From Oscillospiraceae bacterium (GTDB taxonomy: Bacteria > Bacillota > Clostridia > Oscillospirales > Oscillospiraceae): a stretch of DNA of 39,754 bases. The translations under genes and the position numbers were made by a program. Shown here one piece after another: positions 1 to 7,679 of the stretch (positions within the stretch are counted from its first letter, which is position 1; the number at the start of each line of letters is the position of its first letter). The notes beneath the pieces were generated by a model. The model had not been told where the DNA came from, ran no database searches, and saw only the letters and a program-made list of their open reading frames with translations. The stretch lies in the NCBI GenBank assembly GCA_031262405.1, contig JAISHS010000021.1, positions 1 to 39,754 on the forward strand, in the 5' to 3' direction.

Positions 1-46
1 CCTGATCGATTATGAGCACGATCACCAGCACTATTGCGTAAACCAT
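1..46 (-). CDS. lspA: Signal peptidase II (LspA), first 15 codons only
   Basis: A start codon at 46-44 opens a frame that runs off the left edge and reads MVYAIVLVIVLIIDQ. This is a hydrophobic first membrane segment ending in Asp-Gln, as at the N-terminus of prolipoprotein signal peptidase II, which cleaves lipoprotein signal peptides in the membrane. A good ribosome binding site (GGAGAG, 8 nt spacing) lies at about 54-60, between the ileS stop and this start. The ileS-lspA order is common in bacteria. Only 46 bases are visible, so the call rests on the Asp-Gln motif plus the neighbour. The four or more lipoproteins elsewhere in the window would need this enzyme. Confidence 0.6.
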   Translation of the reverse strand, partial: MVYAIVLVIVLIIDQ

Positions 47-73
47 ATGGCTCTCTCCTTTTGCAAGGGAATG

Positions 74-2887
74 TTATTCTGCCTCCAAAACAGCGGCGCA
101 TCTTTCGCAAAGCTCCGGGAAACGCTCGCTCTGACCGACTGTGCGGCTGTGGGTCCAGCAGCGGGGGCATTTCTCCGCGTCGCTCGGGACGATTTCAATA
201 CTGATTCCGGGATAGTTTTCGCCCTTTGTCCCGACGCCTTCGCTGTCATGAACCACGAAAGTCTCGGAGACGATAAAGAGCTTGTCGAGAGGCAGACCGG
301 CGAGCCTGTCAAAATCCGTCTTGGCGGCGCGGGAGACGTGCAGGGTCACGGCGGCCTCGAGCGGCTTTCCGATAATTTTCTCGGCTCTTGCGGCTTCCAA
401 AGCGCCGTTAACGTCGTCACGCAGGGCAATGAGCATATCCCAGCGCGCGGCGGTATCCAACTCAAAAATCCGATCCGGGAAAAGCTCCGGCATGTCGTTT
501 AACATGACGCTTTCGGCTCTCGCGCTCTTGTCGTGGGGCATAGCCAGCCAAATCTCGTCCGCCGTGAAAGACAGCAGCGGCGCTAAAAGCCGCACAAAAG
601 CGTCCAGAATTATATACATCGCCGACTGTGCACTGCGGCGCTCGGGTGAATTTACCCCGTCGCAATAGAGCCGGTCTTTTATAATGTCGAGATAGAAGTT
701 CGAGAGCGAAACAACGCAGAATTTGTGAACCGCGTGAATGACGTTGTAGAACTCATAGTTTTCAAAAGCCTCATGGCAGCGGGAGACGAGCAGATTAAGC
801 TCCGACACCGCCCACCTGTCCAGCTCGTCCATCTCGCCGTAAGGCGTGAGAGCGTCGGGGTCAAAGCCGTTTAGGTTGCCCAGAATAAACCGCGCCGTGT
901 TGCGGATTTTAAGATAGACCTCGGAGAGCTGCTTGAAAATACCCTCGCTGCAGCGCATATCGTTTCTGTAGTCCGCGCTGGCAGCCCAGAGTCTTATGAT
1001 GTCCGCGCCGTATTTCGGAACAATCTGCTCGGGCAGAATGCTGTTGCCCGCGCTCTTATGCATGGCGCGCCCCTCCCCATCGACCGTCCAGCCGTGGGTT
1101 AGAACCCCCTTATAGGGCGCCGCGCCTCGCGTCGCGACGGAGGTCAGCAGCGAGCTTTGGAACCAGCCGCGATATTGATCCGCCCCCTCGAGATAGAGGT
1201 CGGCAGGCCAGTCGGCGGGGCTGTCGTGCTCGAGACTTGCAAAGTGCGTGGAGCCGGAGTCAAACCAGCCGTCCAGAGTGTCGCGCCCGGCGGTGAAATG
1301 AGTCCCGCCGCAGTCGGGGCAGACAAAGCCCTCCGGCATAAGCTCGCTCGCGGGCAGGTCAAACCAAGCGTTGGAGCCCTTTTCCGCAAAAATCTCAGAC
1401 ACCTTATCAATCGTCTCAGCAGTACAGATCGGCTTGCCGCACTTGTCGCAGAAGAAAACGGGAATCGGCAGCCCCCAGTGCCTCTGACGCGATATACACC
1501 AGTCGGCGCGCTCGCGAATCATAGAGATCATGCGCTCGTGACCCCAATCGGGCAGCCATTTCACTGCGTCACAGGCGCGAACTGCCTCGTCCTTAAAGGC
1601 GTCCACGGAGCAGAACCACTGATCCGTCGCGCGGTATATAACCGGTTTCTTGCACCGCCAGCAGTGGGGATAGGAGTGCGTGAAGGTCTCGGACGCCAGG
1701 AGCGTCCCGGCCTTTGTCAGATCGTCAAAGATCGCGTCCTGCGCCCTCGAATAGAACTGCCCCTCATAGAGAACAGACTCGGCGTTAAAAATCCCCCTCT
1801 CGTCCACCGGCACGACCATCCCGATTTTTACGCCCTCGCGCTCATATTTCGCGCAGATGAGATAGTCCTCCAGGCCGTGTCCGGGCGCGGTGTGAACGCA
1901 GCCGGTTCCGGCCTCGGCGGTCACGTGGTCGCCGTTTATTATTAAGCTGTCGCGGTCAAAGAGCGGGTGCTTCGCGCGCATAAGCTCAAAGAAGGAGCCC
2001 TTTTCCTCCGCCAGAATCTCAAAGCTGTCGATTCCGGCGGCCTTGCCGACCAAATTCAGAAGCTCCTTGGCAACGATGAAGATTTCGCCAGTCGGGGTCT
2101 TCGCGAGAACATAGTCCAGAGATGCGTTTAGGCAAACGGCAAGATTGCCCGGAATCGTCCAGGTGGTGGTCGTCCAGATGACGAAGTAGATGTTATTCAA
2201 ATCGCCGAACTGTGAGAGCTTTCCCAAATCGTCCCGCACCGGGAACTTCACATAAATCGAGCGGCAGGGCTCGTCCTGATATTCAATCTCCGCCTCGGCA
2301 AGGGCGGTCTCGTCGTGATAGCACCAATAAACGGGCTTCTTCCCGCGATAAATATAGCCCTTTTCATACATCGTCCCGAAGAGCTTGACCTCTCCGGCCT
2401 CAAACACGGGGGCCATGGTGAGATAGGGCTTCTCCCACTCGCCCAGAACTCCCAGCCGCTTAAACTGCTCGCGCTGAATGTCAACATATTTCTCCGCGAA
2501 GGCCTGGCAGGCGTCGCGAAACTCCGGAATCGACATTTTCTTGCGGTCCAGCTTGTTCTGCTTGATTATCGCCGACTCAATGGGCATACCGTGGTTGTCC
2601 CAACCGGGCACATAAGGCGCCTCGAAGCCAGACATATTCTTATAGCGCACGATAAAGTCCTTGAGGCACTTGTTCATGGCGGTGCCCATGTGAATCTTGC
2701 CGTTGGAAAAGGGCGGCCCGTCGTGGAGAATAAAGCGGGGCTTTCCGGCGTTTCTCGCCACCATCTTGTGATAGAGATCCTCCGCGTACCATTTTTCAAG
2801 CAGTCCCGGCTCGCGCGCGGGCAGCGACGCCCGCATCGGGAAATCTGTTTTCGGCAAGTTTACGGTCTTGTTAAAATCCTGAGACAT
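74..2887 (-). CDS. ileS: Isoleucyl-tRNA synthetase
   Basis: Class I aminoacyl-tRNA synthetase that charges tRNA-Ile in the cytoplasm. The 937-residue length is normal for bacterial IleS. The HIGH signature is present as HMGT at residues 66-69, following HDGPPFSNGKI. The KMSKS loop is the variant AMHKS near residue 606, in DGEGRAMHKSAGNSI. The C-terminus carries two Cys pairs (CPRC and CERC, about residues 905-930), the zinc site of IleS. The start is ATG with GAGGAG about 12 nt upstream. The 121-bp gap to divIVA shows no T-box leader, although ileS genes in Clostridia often have one. It ends 27 bp before lspA and is probably cotranscribed with it. Confidence 0.97.
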   Translation of the reverse strand: MSQDFNKTVNLPKTDFPMRASLPAREPGLLEKWYAEDLYHKMVARNAGKPRFILHDGPPFSNGKIHMGTAMNKCLKDFIVRYKNMSGFEAPYVPGWDNHGMPIESAIIKQNKLDRKKMSIPEFRDACQAFAEKYVDIQREQFKRLGVLGEWEKPYLTMAPVFEAGEVKLFGTMYEKGYIYRGKKPVYWCYHDETALAEAEIEYQDEPCRSIYVKFPVRDDLGKLSQFGDLNNIYFVIWTTTTWTIPGNLAVCLNASLDYVLAKTPTGEIFIVAKELLNLVGKAAGIDSFEILAEEKGSFFELMRAKHPLFDRDSLIINGDHVTAEAGTGCVHTAPGHGLEDYLICAKYEREGVKIGMVVPVDERGIFNAESVLYEGQFYSRAQDAIFDDLTKAGTLLASETFTHSYPHCWRCKKPVIYRATDQWFCSVDAFKDEAVRACDAVKWLPDWGHERMISMIRERADWCISRQRHWGLPIPVFFCDKCGKPICTAETIDKVSEIFAEKGSNAWFDLPASELMPEGFVCPDCGGTHFTAGRDTLDGWFDSGSTHFASLEHDSPADWPADLYLEGADQYRGWFQSSLLTSVATRGAAPYKGVLTHGWTVDGEGRAMHKSAGNSILPEQIVPKYGADIIRLWAASADYRNDMRCSEGIFKQLSEVYLKIRNTARFILGNLNGFDPDALTPYGEMDELDRWAVSELNLLVSRCHEAFENYEFYNVIHAVHKFCVVSLSNFYLDIIKDRLYCDGVNSPERRSAQSAMYIILDAFVRLLAPLLSFTADEIWLAMPHDKSARAESVMLNDMPELFPDRIFELDTAARWDMLIALRDDVNGALEAARAEKIIGKPLEAAVTLHVSRAAKTDFDRLAGLPLDKLFIVSETFVVHDSEGVGTKGENYPGISIEIVPSDAEKCPRCWTHSRTVGQSERFPELCERCAAVLEAE

Positions 2888-2932
2888 CTGAATTATTTAC
2901 TCCTCTTTCGGGACTTATTTCTAACTAACATA

Positions 2933-2956
2933 TGGGGCGCGCACCAGCCCGCCCCA
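2933..2956 (-). other. Small GC-rich hairpin in the ileS leader
   Basis: Seven perfectly paired bases, TGGGGCG with CGCCCCA, enclose a 10-nt loop midway between divIVA and ileS. No T-tract follows on the minus strand, so a terminator role is unsupported. It could affect transcript processing between the two genes or mean nothing. Confidence 0.3.
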
Positions 2957-3008
2957 GTAATTATGTGTATTGCTAACGGCTTTCAAACAGCGGCGATAAA
3001 ACCCACAA

Positions 3009-3698
3009 CTACTTGTGCAGCGTACCGAAGCTGTCCAAGGAGACCTGTCCGCCGACGCTTCCGAAGAGGCGGGTCGGCTCAGACGCCTTCACGGGAGAGC
3101 CTGCCGCGCCCAAAACGGTACGGCGAACCTCTTCACCGGTCGTCGCGTCCGCGCTCTCGCGCTCTACCGAGGCGGAGATGTTGGCAATGGTCTCGTCTAC
3201 TCTCGCCCGGGGCGCTATTTCCGGAGCGGCGGCAGGAGTCGGCGCGGGATTGGCGGCGCCAAGGGAGATTAAGAACTTAAGCTGCCTCTCGCAGGCGGCG
3301 CGGGCGGCTTCTATGTACTTTCCGCTCTCACGGCGCGCCTCGACAAGCCTTGCCTCCTCCGCAATGCGCTGATTGTGCGCCTCGCGGGTAATAAGCTCGA
3401 CCTTCTGCTCCGCCTCCGCCAAAATAGACTCTGCCTTCTCCTTCGCGTCCTGCTCAATCTGTGTTGAGAGCTTCTGGACAGAGAGCAGCGTCATGCGCAT
3501 GGAGTCCTCCGTCGCGCGATACTCCTCAATCTTCTCAACCAAAACCTTCATCTTGCTCTTGAGAACGTGGTTCTCCTTGGCGAGGCTCTCATAGTCCTTC
3601 GCGGACTCCTCCAAAAAATCGTCGACACTCGCCATGTCATAGCCGCCGAACACTGCCCTTTCAAAGGTCTTTTCTCTAAAATTCTGAGGCGTCAGCAT
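3009..3698 (-). CDS. divIVA: DivIVA-family cell division/polarity protein
   Basis: A 229-residue protein beginning MLTPQNFREKTFERAVFGGYD, the DivIVA N-terminal membrane-binding domain (usually LTPxDIxxKxFxxxxxGYDxxEVDxFL; here GYDMASVDDFLEE). A long Glu/Lys/Ala-rich coiled coil spans about residues 28-145. It is followed by a low-complexity Ala/Pro-rich tail (about 148-229) ending FGTLHK. DivIVA proteins bind negatively curved membrane at poles and septa and organise division or wall growth. The start is ATG, with AGGAG 9 nt upstream. sepF lies directly upstream on the same strand, separated by a heptamer repeat array. The order sepF-divIVA-ileS-lspA is familiar in Firmicutes division clusters. 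Confidence 0.92.
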   Translation of the reverse strand: MLTPQNFREKTFERAVFGGYDMASVDDFLEESAKDYESLAKENHVLKSKMKVLVEKIEEYRATEDSMRMTLLSVQKLSTQIEQDAKEKAESILAEAEQKVELITREAHNQRIAEEARLVEARRESGKYIEAARAACERQLKFLISLGAANPAPTPAAAPEIAPRARVDETIANISASVERESADATTGEEVRRTVLGAAGSPVKASEPTRLFGSVGGQVSLDSFGTLHK

Positions 3699-3725
3699 AT
3701 CTCGTATCTCCTATTTAATCATTAA

Positions 3726-3760
3726 TATCTGTCTTCTGTCCTCTGTCCTCTGTCTTCTGT
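3726..3760 (-). repeat. Heptanucleotide array, five units, in the divIVA leader
   Basis: On the minus strand five consecutive 7-mers read ACAGAAG, ACAGAGG, ACAGAGG, ACAGAAG, ACAGATA. The array ends 27 nt upstream of the divIVA start codon, just before its ribosome binding site. It is one of several period-7 arrays in the window with different unit sequences. Confidence 0.85.
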
Positions 3761-3761
3761 A

Positions 3762-3780
3762 TTGTGAGCTCCGCTCACAA
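3762..3780 (-). other. Triloop hairpin over the sepF stop codon
   Basis: TTGTGAGC and GCTCACAA pair perfectly (8 bp) around a TCC loop. The stem includes the TGA stop of sepF (3777-3775). The heptamer array, not a T-tract, follows, so it is not a standard terminator. Confidence 0.6.
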
Positions 3781-4272
3781 ATACACGCCTTCCAGCTCGT
3801 CCATCATGTCGCCCATGATGTCCACGTTATAGGGCGTTATGATAAAGGTGCTCGCCGCGACCCTGCGCACCTTCCCGTCCAGCGCATAGCCCGCACCGCT
3901 CAAGAAATCAATGAGCCGCCGCGCCACGTCCTTCTGCGTCTGCTCAAGATTTAAGAGCACCGGCCGCCGCGCACGAAGGTGATCTGCAATCTCCGCCGCC
4001 GCCTCAAAGCGCTCGGGCTTGACCAGCACCAGCTGAACCTGAGACTGCGGGTTTAGGTTAACAACCTTGTCCCGCTTCTGATTGACGGGCGCGGGGCGTT
4101 CAAGATCCGAAAAGGGGTTGCGCCGCTCACCGGGCGGGTTATATCTTCGCGGCGCAGGCTCCGGTCTCAGAGGCGTCTCCGCCGGGACGTCCGGGAGCTC
4201 GTCCTCAAATTCGTCATATTCGTCGTCGTTATATGGCTTAGTGAGCTTCCTAAGCTCGTCAAAAAGACCCAT
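3775..4272 (-). CDS. sepF: Cell division protein SepF
   Basis: SepF forms rings that bundle and anchor FtsZ filaments at the septal membrane. The 165-residue product starts MGLFDELRKLTKPYND, the expected short amphipathic membrane-targeting helix. An acidic and Pro-rich linker follows (about 18-65). The SepF core runs from about residue 70 to 158 and contains KVVNLNPQSQVQLVLVKPERF and ends SGAGYALDGKVRRVAASTFI. The ATG at 4272 has a strong site (GGAGG, 5-nt spacing). A longer frame to 4311 exists but would add 13 residues ahead of the conserved MGLFDE start, so it is rejected. yggS lies upstream and divIVA downstream on the same strand, as in many Gram-positive division clusters. Confidence 0.95.
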   Translation of the reverse strand: MGLFDELRKLTKPYNDDEYDEFEDELPDVPAETPLRPEPAPRRYNPPGERRNPFSDLERPAPVNQKRDKVVNLNPQSQVQLVLVKPERFEAAAEIADHLRARRPVLLNLEQTQKDVARRLIDFLSGAGYALDGKVRRVAASTFIITPYNVDIMGDMMDELEGVYL

Positions 4273-4320
4273 TGTAACCTCCAAAGGGAATGTAATCAGG
4301 GCAAGCTGCAACCAAACTGG

Positions 4321-4345
4321 CGTGAAATGCCTTTGGCATTTCGCG
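4321..4345 (-). other. Triloop hairpin between yggS and sepF
   Basis: CGTGAAATGCC pairs with GGCATTTCGCG over 11 bp (one G-U) around a TTT loop, four bases past the yggS stop. No T-tract follows on the minus strand, so transcription into sepF may continue. Confidence 0.6.
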
Positions 4346-4349
4346 ACAA

Positions 4350-5048
4350 TTATCTCGCGCCGAAGATGGCCGAACCCACTCTGACCATGTTCGCGCCGAA
4401 CTCTATCGCCCTCTCAAAATCTCCGCTCATCCCCATGGACAAAAAGTCCATATAAACATTATCGTATTTTTTTACCGAATTGTCAATAAAAAGCTTGTGC
4501 ATTTGAAAGAAGAATGTGTCCGCTTCCCCACCTAGAGCCTCAAAAGGCGGTATTGTCATGAGTCCGCGCACCCTAATACTGTCAAATTTTGACGCTTCCT
4601 CCAACATTTGGTCCAGTTGCTCCGGGGCTAATCCGCTCTTTGAAGCCTCGCCGCCGATATTAATCTCCAGCAGCAGGTCCTGAATTATCCCGAGCGAGCG
4701 AGCGCGATAATCAATCGCCGCTAGCAGCTCCTTTGAGTCCACAGACTGGATAAGGCTGCACAGCCCGACGACTTTATTTACCTTATTCTTCTGCAAATGC
4801 CCGATAAAATGAAGCTCCGCGCCCTCATAGGCGCCCTCGGCGTTCTTTTCAACCATCTCCTGAACCCTGTTTTCCCCGAAAACAGTTATTCCCGCGCCGA
4901 GGGCGCGCCTCACGGCTTCGGCGTTATTGGTCTTGCTTGCCGCCACGAGCGTAATCTCCTCCGGAGCCCGCCCCGCCCTTTCGGCGGCGCGGGCTACAGC
5001 GTCAATGACTTTTTTGGCGTTCTCCTCAATATTCACAGCGTTTGTCAT
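4350..5048 (-). CDS. yggS: YggS/PLPBP-family pyridoxal phosphate homeostasis protein
   Basis: A single-domain TIM-barrel PLP-binding protein that buffers vitamin B6 and has no known catalytic activity. The PLP lysine is Lys39 in LVAASKTN. Other family marks are GENRVQEM, HFIGHLQKNKV, GLMTIPP and the C-terminal MGMSGDFERAIEFGANMVRVGSAIFG. The 232-residue length is typical. The ATG at 5048 is chosen because GAGGTGAG precedes it at good spacing. A GTG at 5057, overlapping the upstream stop, would add three residues and cannot be excluded. yggS-sepF linkage is common in Firmicutes and Actinobacteria. Confidence 0.95.
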   Translation of the reverse strand: MTNAVNIEENAKKVIDAVARAAERAGRAPEEITLVAASKTNNAEAVRRALGAGITVFGENRVQEMVEKNAEGAYEGAELHFIGHLQKNKVNKVVGLCSLIQSVDSKELLAAIDYRARSLGIIQDLLLEINIGGEASKSGLAPEQLDQMLEEASKFDSIRVRGLMTIPPFEALGGEADTFFFQMHKLFIDNSVKKYDNVYMDFLSMGMSGDFERAIEFGANMVRVGSAIFGAR

Positions 5049-5053
5049 ATCCC

Positions 5054-6289
5054 TCACCTCAAAAGCATCCCGTCATAGAGCTCGTCCCCGCCCAAGATGA
5101 TGTCGTTGCCCTCGCGCAGAGAGCCCGGCTCCGGCTGCACCGCCGCAAGGCAGAAATCCTCGCCCTCCCAGACTATCTCTATATATTTTTTCTCCGCCTG
5201 AAGTCCCGTGGCGGTATAAACAAAGTGCCTTACGGTGCTGGCTGTTTCCCCGGTCTCGGCGTTTTCCTCCTCGATAGTCTCCTCAAACACCGCTTCCTTC
5301 GGTACGCGCAGACCACTCGTGGTGTCGAAGACAAGCTCGGCATTCGAAAGTCTGGCATAGAGCAGATCGGCCGCCGCCACGGTGCAGCGAAATACAACGG
5401 CGCACTCATTGTCTGCGTGGTAGTTTATGGACACAACCATCGCCTTCATGCTCTGCTGCCGATACCGCGCAAAGGCCAGATTCACGCTTCCGCCGACCTC
5501 TAGCCGCTGCGCCGTCTCAAAGGGCACGAGCGCCGCATAATACCACTCCAGCGGTGAGGCAAGCTTTCCCAAAACGTCCTCCGGCGCGCTCCTCGGCGCA
5601 CCCAGCAGTGTCCGAAGCGCCTCCGGCGACAGCGTCATAACGCTCTCCGGGGTCAGATTTTCATAGCCGTCTGCGGAGGAGAAAAACAGCCCCGACTGCG
5701 GCGCCGTTATGGGCACAATGTCGGCTTCAGACTGCGCGCTCAGACTCTCAATCTCCCGCGTCAACGCGTCCAGCGTCTCCTGACTTGCCGTGAGCGCGCC
5801 GGTAATTATAAGCGAGGAAAGCTCCATTGCAGCCCGCGGAAGCTCTTGCGCCTGCCCGCGCGCGCTTGCCGCGGCAAGCGCCGTCACCGCCGATTTTATT
5901 TGTCCCTCTCTGGCTCTGGCGTCCTCGCCGGAAACCTGTTCAGAGAGCACGGAGCTTATATACTGCTGCTGGAGCAGCTTCTCCTGCAACAGCCGCGCGC
6001 GCGCAAGCGCGCTCTCGCCGGAATAGGCCACGGCAAGGGTCTCGCCCGCCGCAACAAGCTGCCCGTCCCGCACGGAGACGCTGACAAAGGACTGTGAGCT
6101 CTCTAAAAGCTGCTCCGAGCGCACGACAAGCCCCGATAGGGGCACGGTGTCCTCCAGAACCACCTGCACCACCGGAGCCGTTCTCAGCTCATCGCGCAGC
6201 TGCCCCACAACATAAAACCCGATATACGCCAGCACCGCAACGAAAAGCAATATTGAAATAAGGTTTGTTACAAAGTTTGTACGCTTCAT
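5054..6289 (-). CDS. HlyD-like single-pass membrane protein of the division cluster
   Basis: A 411-residue protein with one N-terminal membrane segment (about residues 8-27, NLISILLFVAVLAYIGFYVV). A periplasmic-adaptor-like architecture follows: a lipoyl-type half motif (VRDGQLVAAGETLAVAYSGE, about 72-91), an Ala/Gln-rich helical hairpin (about 95-185), a second half motif near ITAPQSGLFFSSADGYE, and a beta-rich C-terminal part. This resembles HlyD/RND-type adaptors, but no ABC transporter or outer-membrane partner is nearby. Its stop abuts yggS. Similar proteins occur next to yggS-sepF in Clostridia (recollection, not checked), which suggests an envelope or division role rather than efflux. 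The exact function is unknown. Confidence 0.75.
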   Translation of the reverse strand: MKRTNFVTNLISILLFVAVLAYIGFYVVGQLRDELRTAPVVQVVLEDTVPLSGLVVRSEQLLESSQSFVSVSVRDGQLVAAGETLAVAYSGESALARARLLQEKLLQQQYISSVLSEQVSGEDARAREGQIKSAVTALAAASARGQAQELPRAAMELSSLIITGALTASQETLDALTREIESLSAQSEADIVPITAPQSGLFFSSADGYENLTPESVMTLSPEALRTLLGAPRSAPEDVLGKLASPLEWYYAALVPFETAQRLEVGGSVNLAFARYRQQSMKAMVVSINYHADNECAVVFRCTVAAADLLYARLSNAELVFDTTSGLRVPKEAVFEETIEEENAETGETASTVRHFVYTATGLQAEKKYIEIVWEGEDFCLAAVQPEPGSLREGNDIILGGDELYDGMLLR

Positions 6290-6310
6290 GGTCTAAGGTC
6301 TTTCGTGGTA

Positions 6311-6382
6311 TTTTTACAAAATTCGCGCTTTTGGTAAAAATAAATTCTTTACAAGCTAAGCCAACTGCGTTGGCTTAGCTTG
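6311..6382 (-). terminator. Tandem hairpins downstream of hfq, possible terminator
   Basis: At 6352-6382 CAAGCTAAGCCAAC and GTTGGCTTAGCTTG pair perfectly (14 bp) around a TGC loop. At 6311-6340 a second hairpin pairs TTTTTACAAAA with TTTTGGTAAAAA with one bulge. Reading on the minus strand from hfq, the first stem is followed by an A/T-rich run. It may therefore end the mutL-miaA-hfq transcript before the HlyD-like gene, although the T-tract is imperfect. Confidence 0.5.
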
Positions 6383-6394
6383 CAGCGATATGTA

Positions 6395-6628
6395 TTAATC
6401 AATGAAGGTTTGCGACATATCGACCGGTTCCGAGGGAACTATCGTCGAGATTGCGTGTTTATAAATCATCTGTTGCTTGCCGTCCGTGTCTAGGATCACA
6501 ACAAAATTGTCAAAGCTTCTTACCACCCCGCGAAGCTGAAAGCCGTTCATGAGGAAAAAGACCACGCTCTGTCTGTCTCGCCGAATCCTGTTGAGTAAGG
6601 TGTCCTGAATGTTCTGTGCCTTTTGCAT
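6395..6628 (-). CDS. hfq: RNA chaperone Hfq
   Basis: Sm-like hexameric RNA chaperone that pairs small RNAs with mRNAs. From the ATG at 6628 the product is 77 residues, typical for Firmicutes: [18 protein letters not shown], then Sm1 ([21 protein letters not shown]) and Sm2 containing the Hfq YKHAIST motif. The frame is open to 6688 with further ATGs at 6688 and 6673 that would add a basic 15-20-residue extension. They were not chosen because the family starts near residue KAQNIQD, but the ribosome site at 6628 (GGAG, 3-4 nt) is tight. It lies after miaA, as in the widespread mutL-miaA-hfq order. Confidence 0.93.
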   Translation of the reverse strand: MQKAQNIQDTLLNRIRRDRQSVVFFLMNGFQLRGVVRSFDNFVVILDTDGKQQMIYKHAISTIVPSEPVDMSQTFID

Positions 6629-6736
6629 TTTCTCCGCGCCCTCGCGGGGCGGCGCGCTTAAAGTCTGTCTCATTTTTTCTCGCCCCATTAAAATATGTAT
6701 TTAAGCGGCCTTATTTATTGGGTACCGCTCATGAAG

Positions 6737-7678
6737 CTATTTTAATCCGCGAGAGTGTAAAAATTCTGCCGAAACTTGTCGGGCAAACTCAAAATCTGGC
6801 TCCTCATCGAAGAAAATCCAAAACACGTCGCTCTTGGCCCGAAGCCAGGTCAGCTGACGCTTGGCATAGCGGCGGCTCTCACGCTTTACGGCCTCCTTTG
6901 CCTCATTCAGGCTCATTTCGCCCCTAAAGGCCGAGGCAAGCTGGCGATAGCCTATCGCCTGCATAGCCGTTGAAGCCTCAGCAACTCCCGACGCGAGAAG
7001 CGCTCTTACCTCCTCAACAAGCCCAAGCTTAAACATCGCGTCTACCCGGGCGTCAATGCGCTCATAGAGCTTTTGCCTGTCCCGAAAACTGAGAACGATT
7101 GTTGCGGCGTCATAGCGCGGGGGCACGGCGCGGCTTAGCGCGTCGTGCTCCGAAATCGTCCGTCCCGTCGCGGCATAGACCTCGAGCGCCCGAACCAGAC
7201 GCTTCTTATCCGAAGGGTGCAGCTTTGCCGCCCGATCGGGGTCGACCTGCGCGAGTTTTTTTAGCAGAGCCTGCCCGCCGAGCTCGTCATACTGCGCGTT
7301 TAACTCCCGCCGCAGAGCCTGTGACGGCTCGCCGCCTTCAAAGCCGCGCCCGGAGACAAGCGAGTCTATATAAAGCCCCGTCCCGCCGCAGACTAAAGGG
7401 AGCTTCCCACGCGACAAAATCTCTCTGACGCACTCATCCGCGTCCGCGACATACCGCGCGGCGGAATAGTTCTGCTTCGGGTCGCAGACGTCCAGCATAT
7501 GGTGGGGCACTCCGAGAGTCTCCTCAGGCCTTATCTTTGCCGTTCCTATGTCGAGCCCGCGATAGACCTGCATGGAGTCCGCCGAGACGATCTCCCCGCC
7601 GAACTGTCGCGCCAACATTACAGCAAGCCGGCTCTTTCCCGTCGCGGTGGGGCCCGTTATAACAACAATTTTCTCCAT
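6737..7678 (-). CDS. miaA: tRNA dimethylallyltransferase MiaA
   Basis: Transfers dimethylallyl from DMAPP to N6 of A37 in tRNAs reading UNN codons, making the substrate for MiaB. The 313-residue product begins MEKIVVITGPTATGKS, with the P-loop at residues 9-16. SADSMQVYRGLDIGTAK, GVPHHMLDV and GTGLYIDSLV follow, and the C-terminal half has RYAKRQLTWLR, all MiaA signatures. The ATG at 7678 lies one base past the mutL TGA (TGATATG), indicating translational coupling. A TTG at 7696 would add six residues and is less likely. Its reaction partner miaB lies about 2 kb away on the opposite strand. Confidence 0.96.
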   Translation of the reverse strand: MEKIVVITGPTATGKSRLAVMLARQFGGEIVSADSMQVYRGLDIGTAKIRPEETLGVPHHMLDVCDPKQNYSAARYVADADECVREILSRGKLPLVCGGTGLYIDSLVSGRGFEGGEPSQALRRELNAQYDELGGQALLKKLAQVDPDRAAKLHPSDKKRLVRALEVYAATGRTISEHDALSRAVPPRYDAATIVLSFRDRQKLYERIDARVDAMFKLGLVEEVRALLASGVAEASTAMQAIGYRQLASAFRGEMSLNEAKEAVKRESRRYAKRQLTWLRAKSDVFWIFFDEEPDFEFARQVSAEFLHSRGLK

Positions 7679-7679
7679 A

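Noticed and set aside
1157-1945. Long plus-strand open frame inside ileS
   Set aside because: It is a shadow of a high-GC gene with clear IleS motifs on the other strand and has no recognisable protein pattern.
2888-3008. T-box leader for ileS
   Set aside because: The gap is only 121 bp and no T-box sequence or antiterminator fold was seen; only a 7-bp hairpin is present.
3726-3760. CRISPR-like array
   Set aside because: The units are 7 nt with no spacers; it is a simple tandem repeat. The same holds for the other heptamer arrays.
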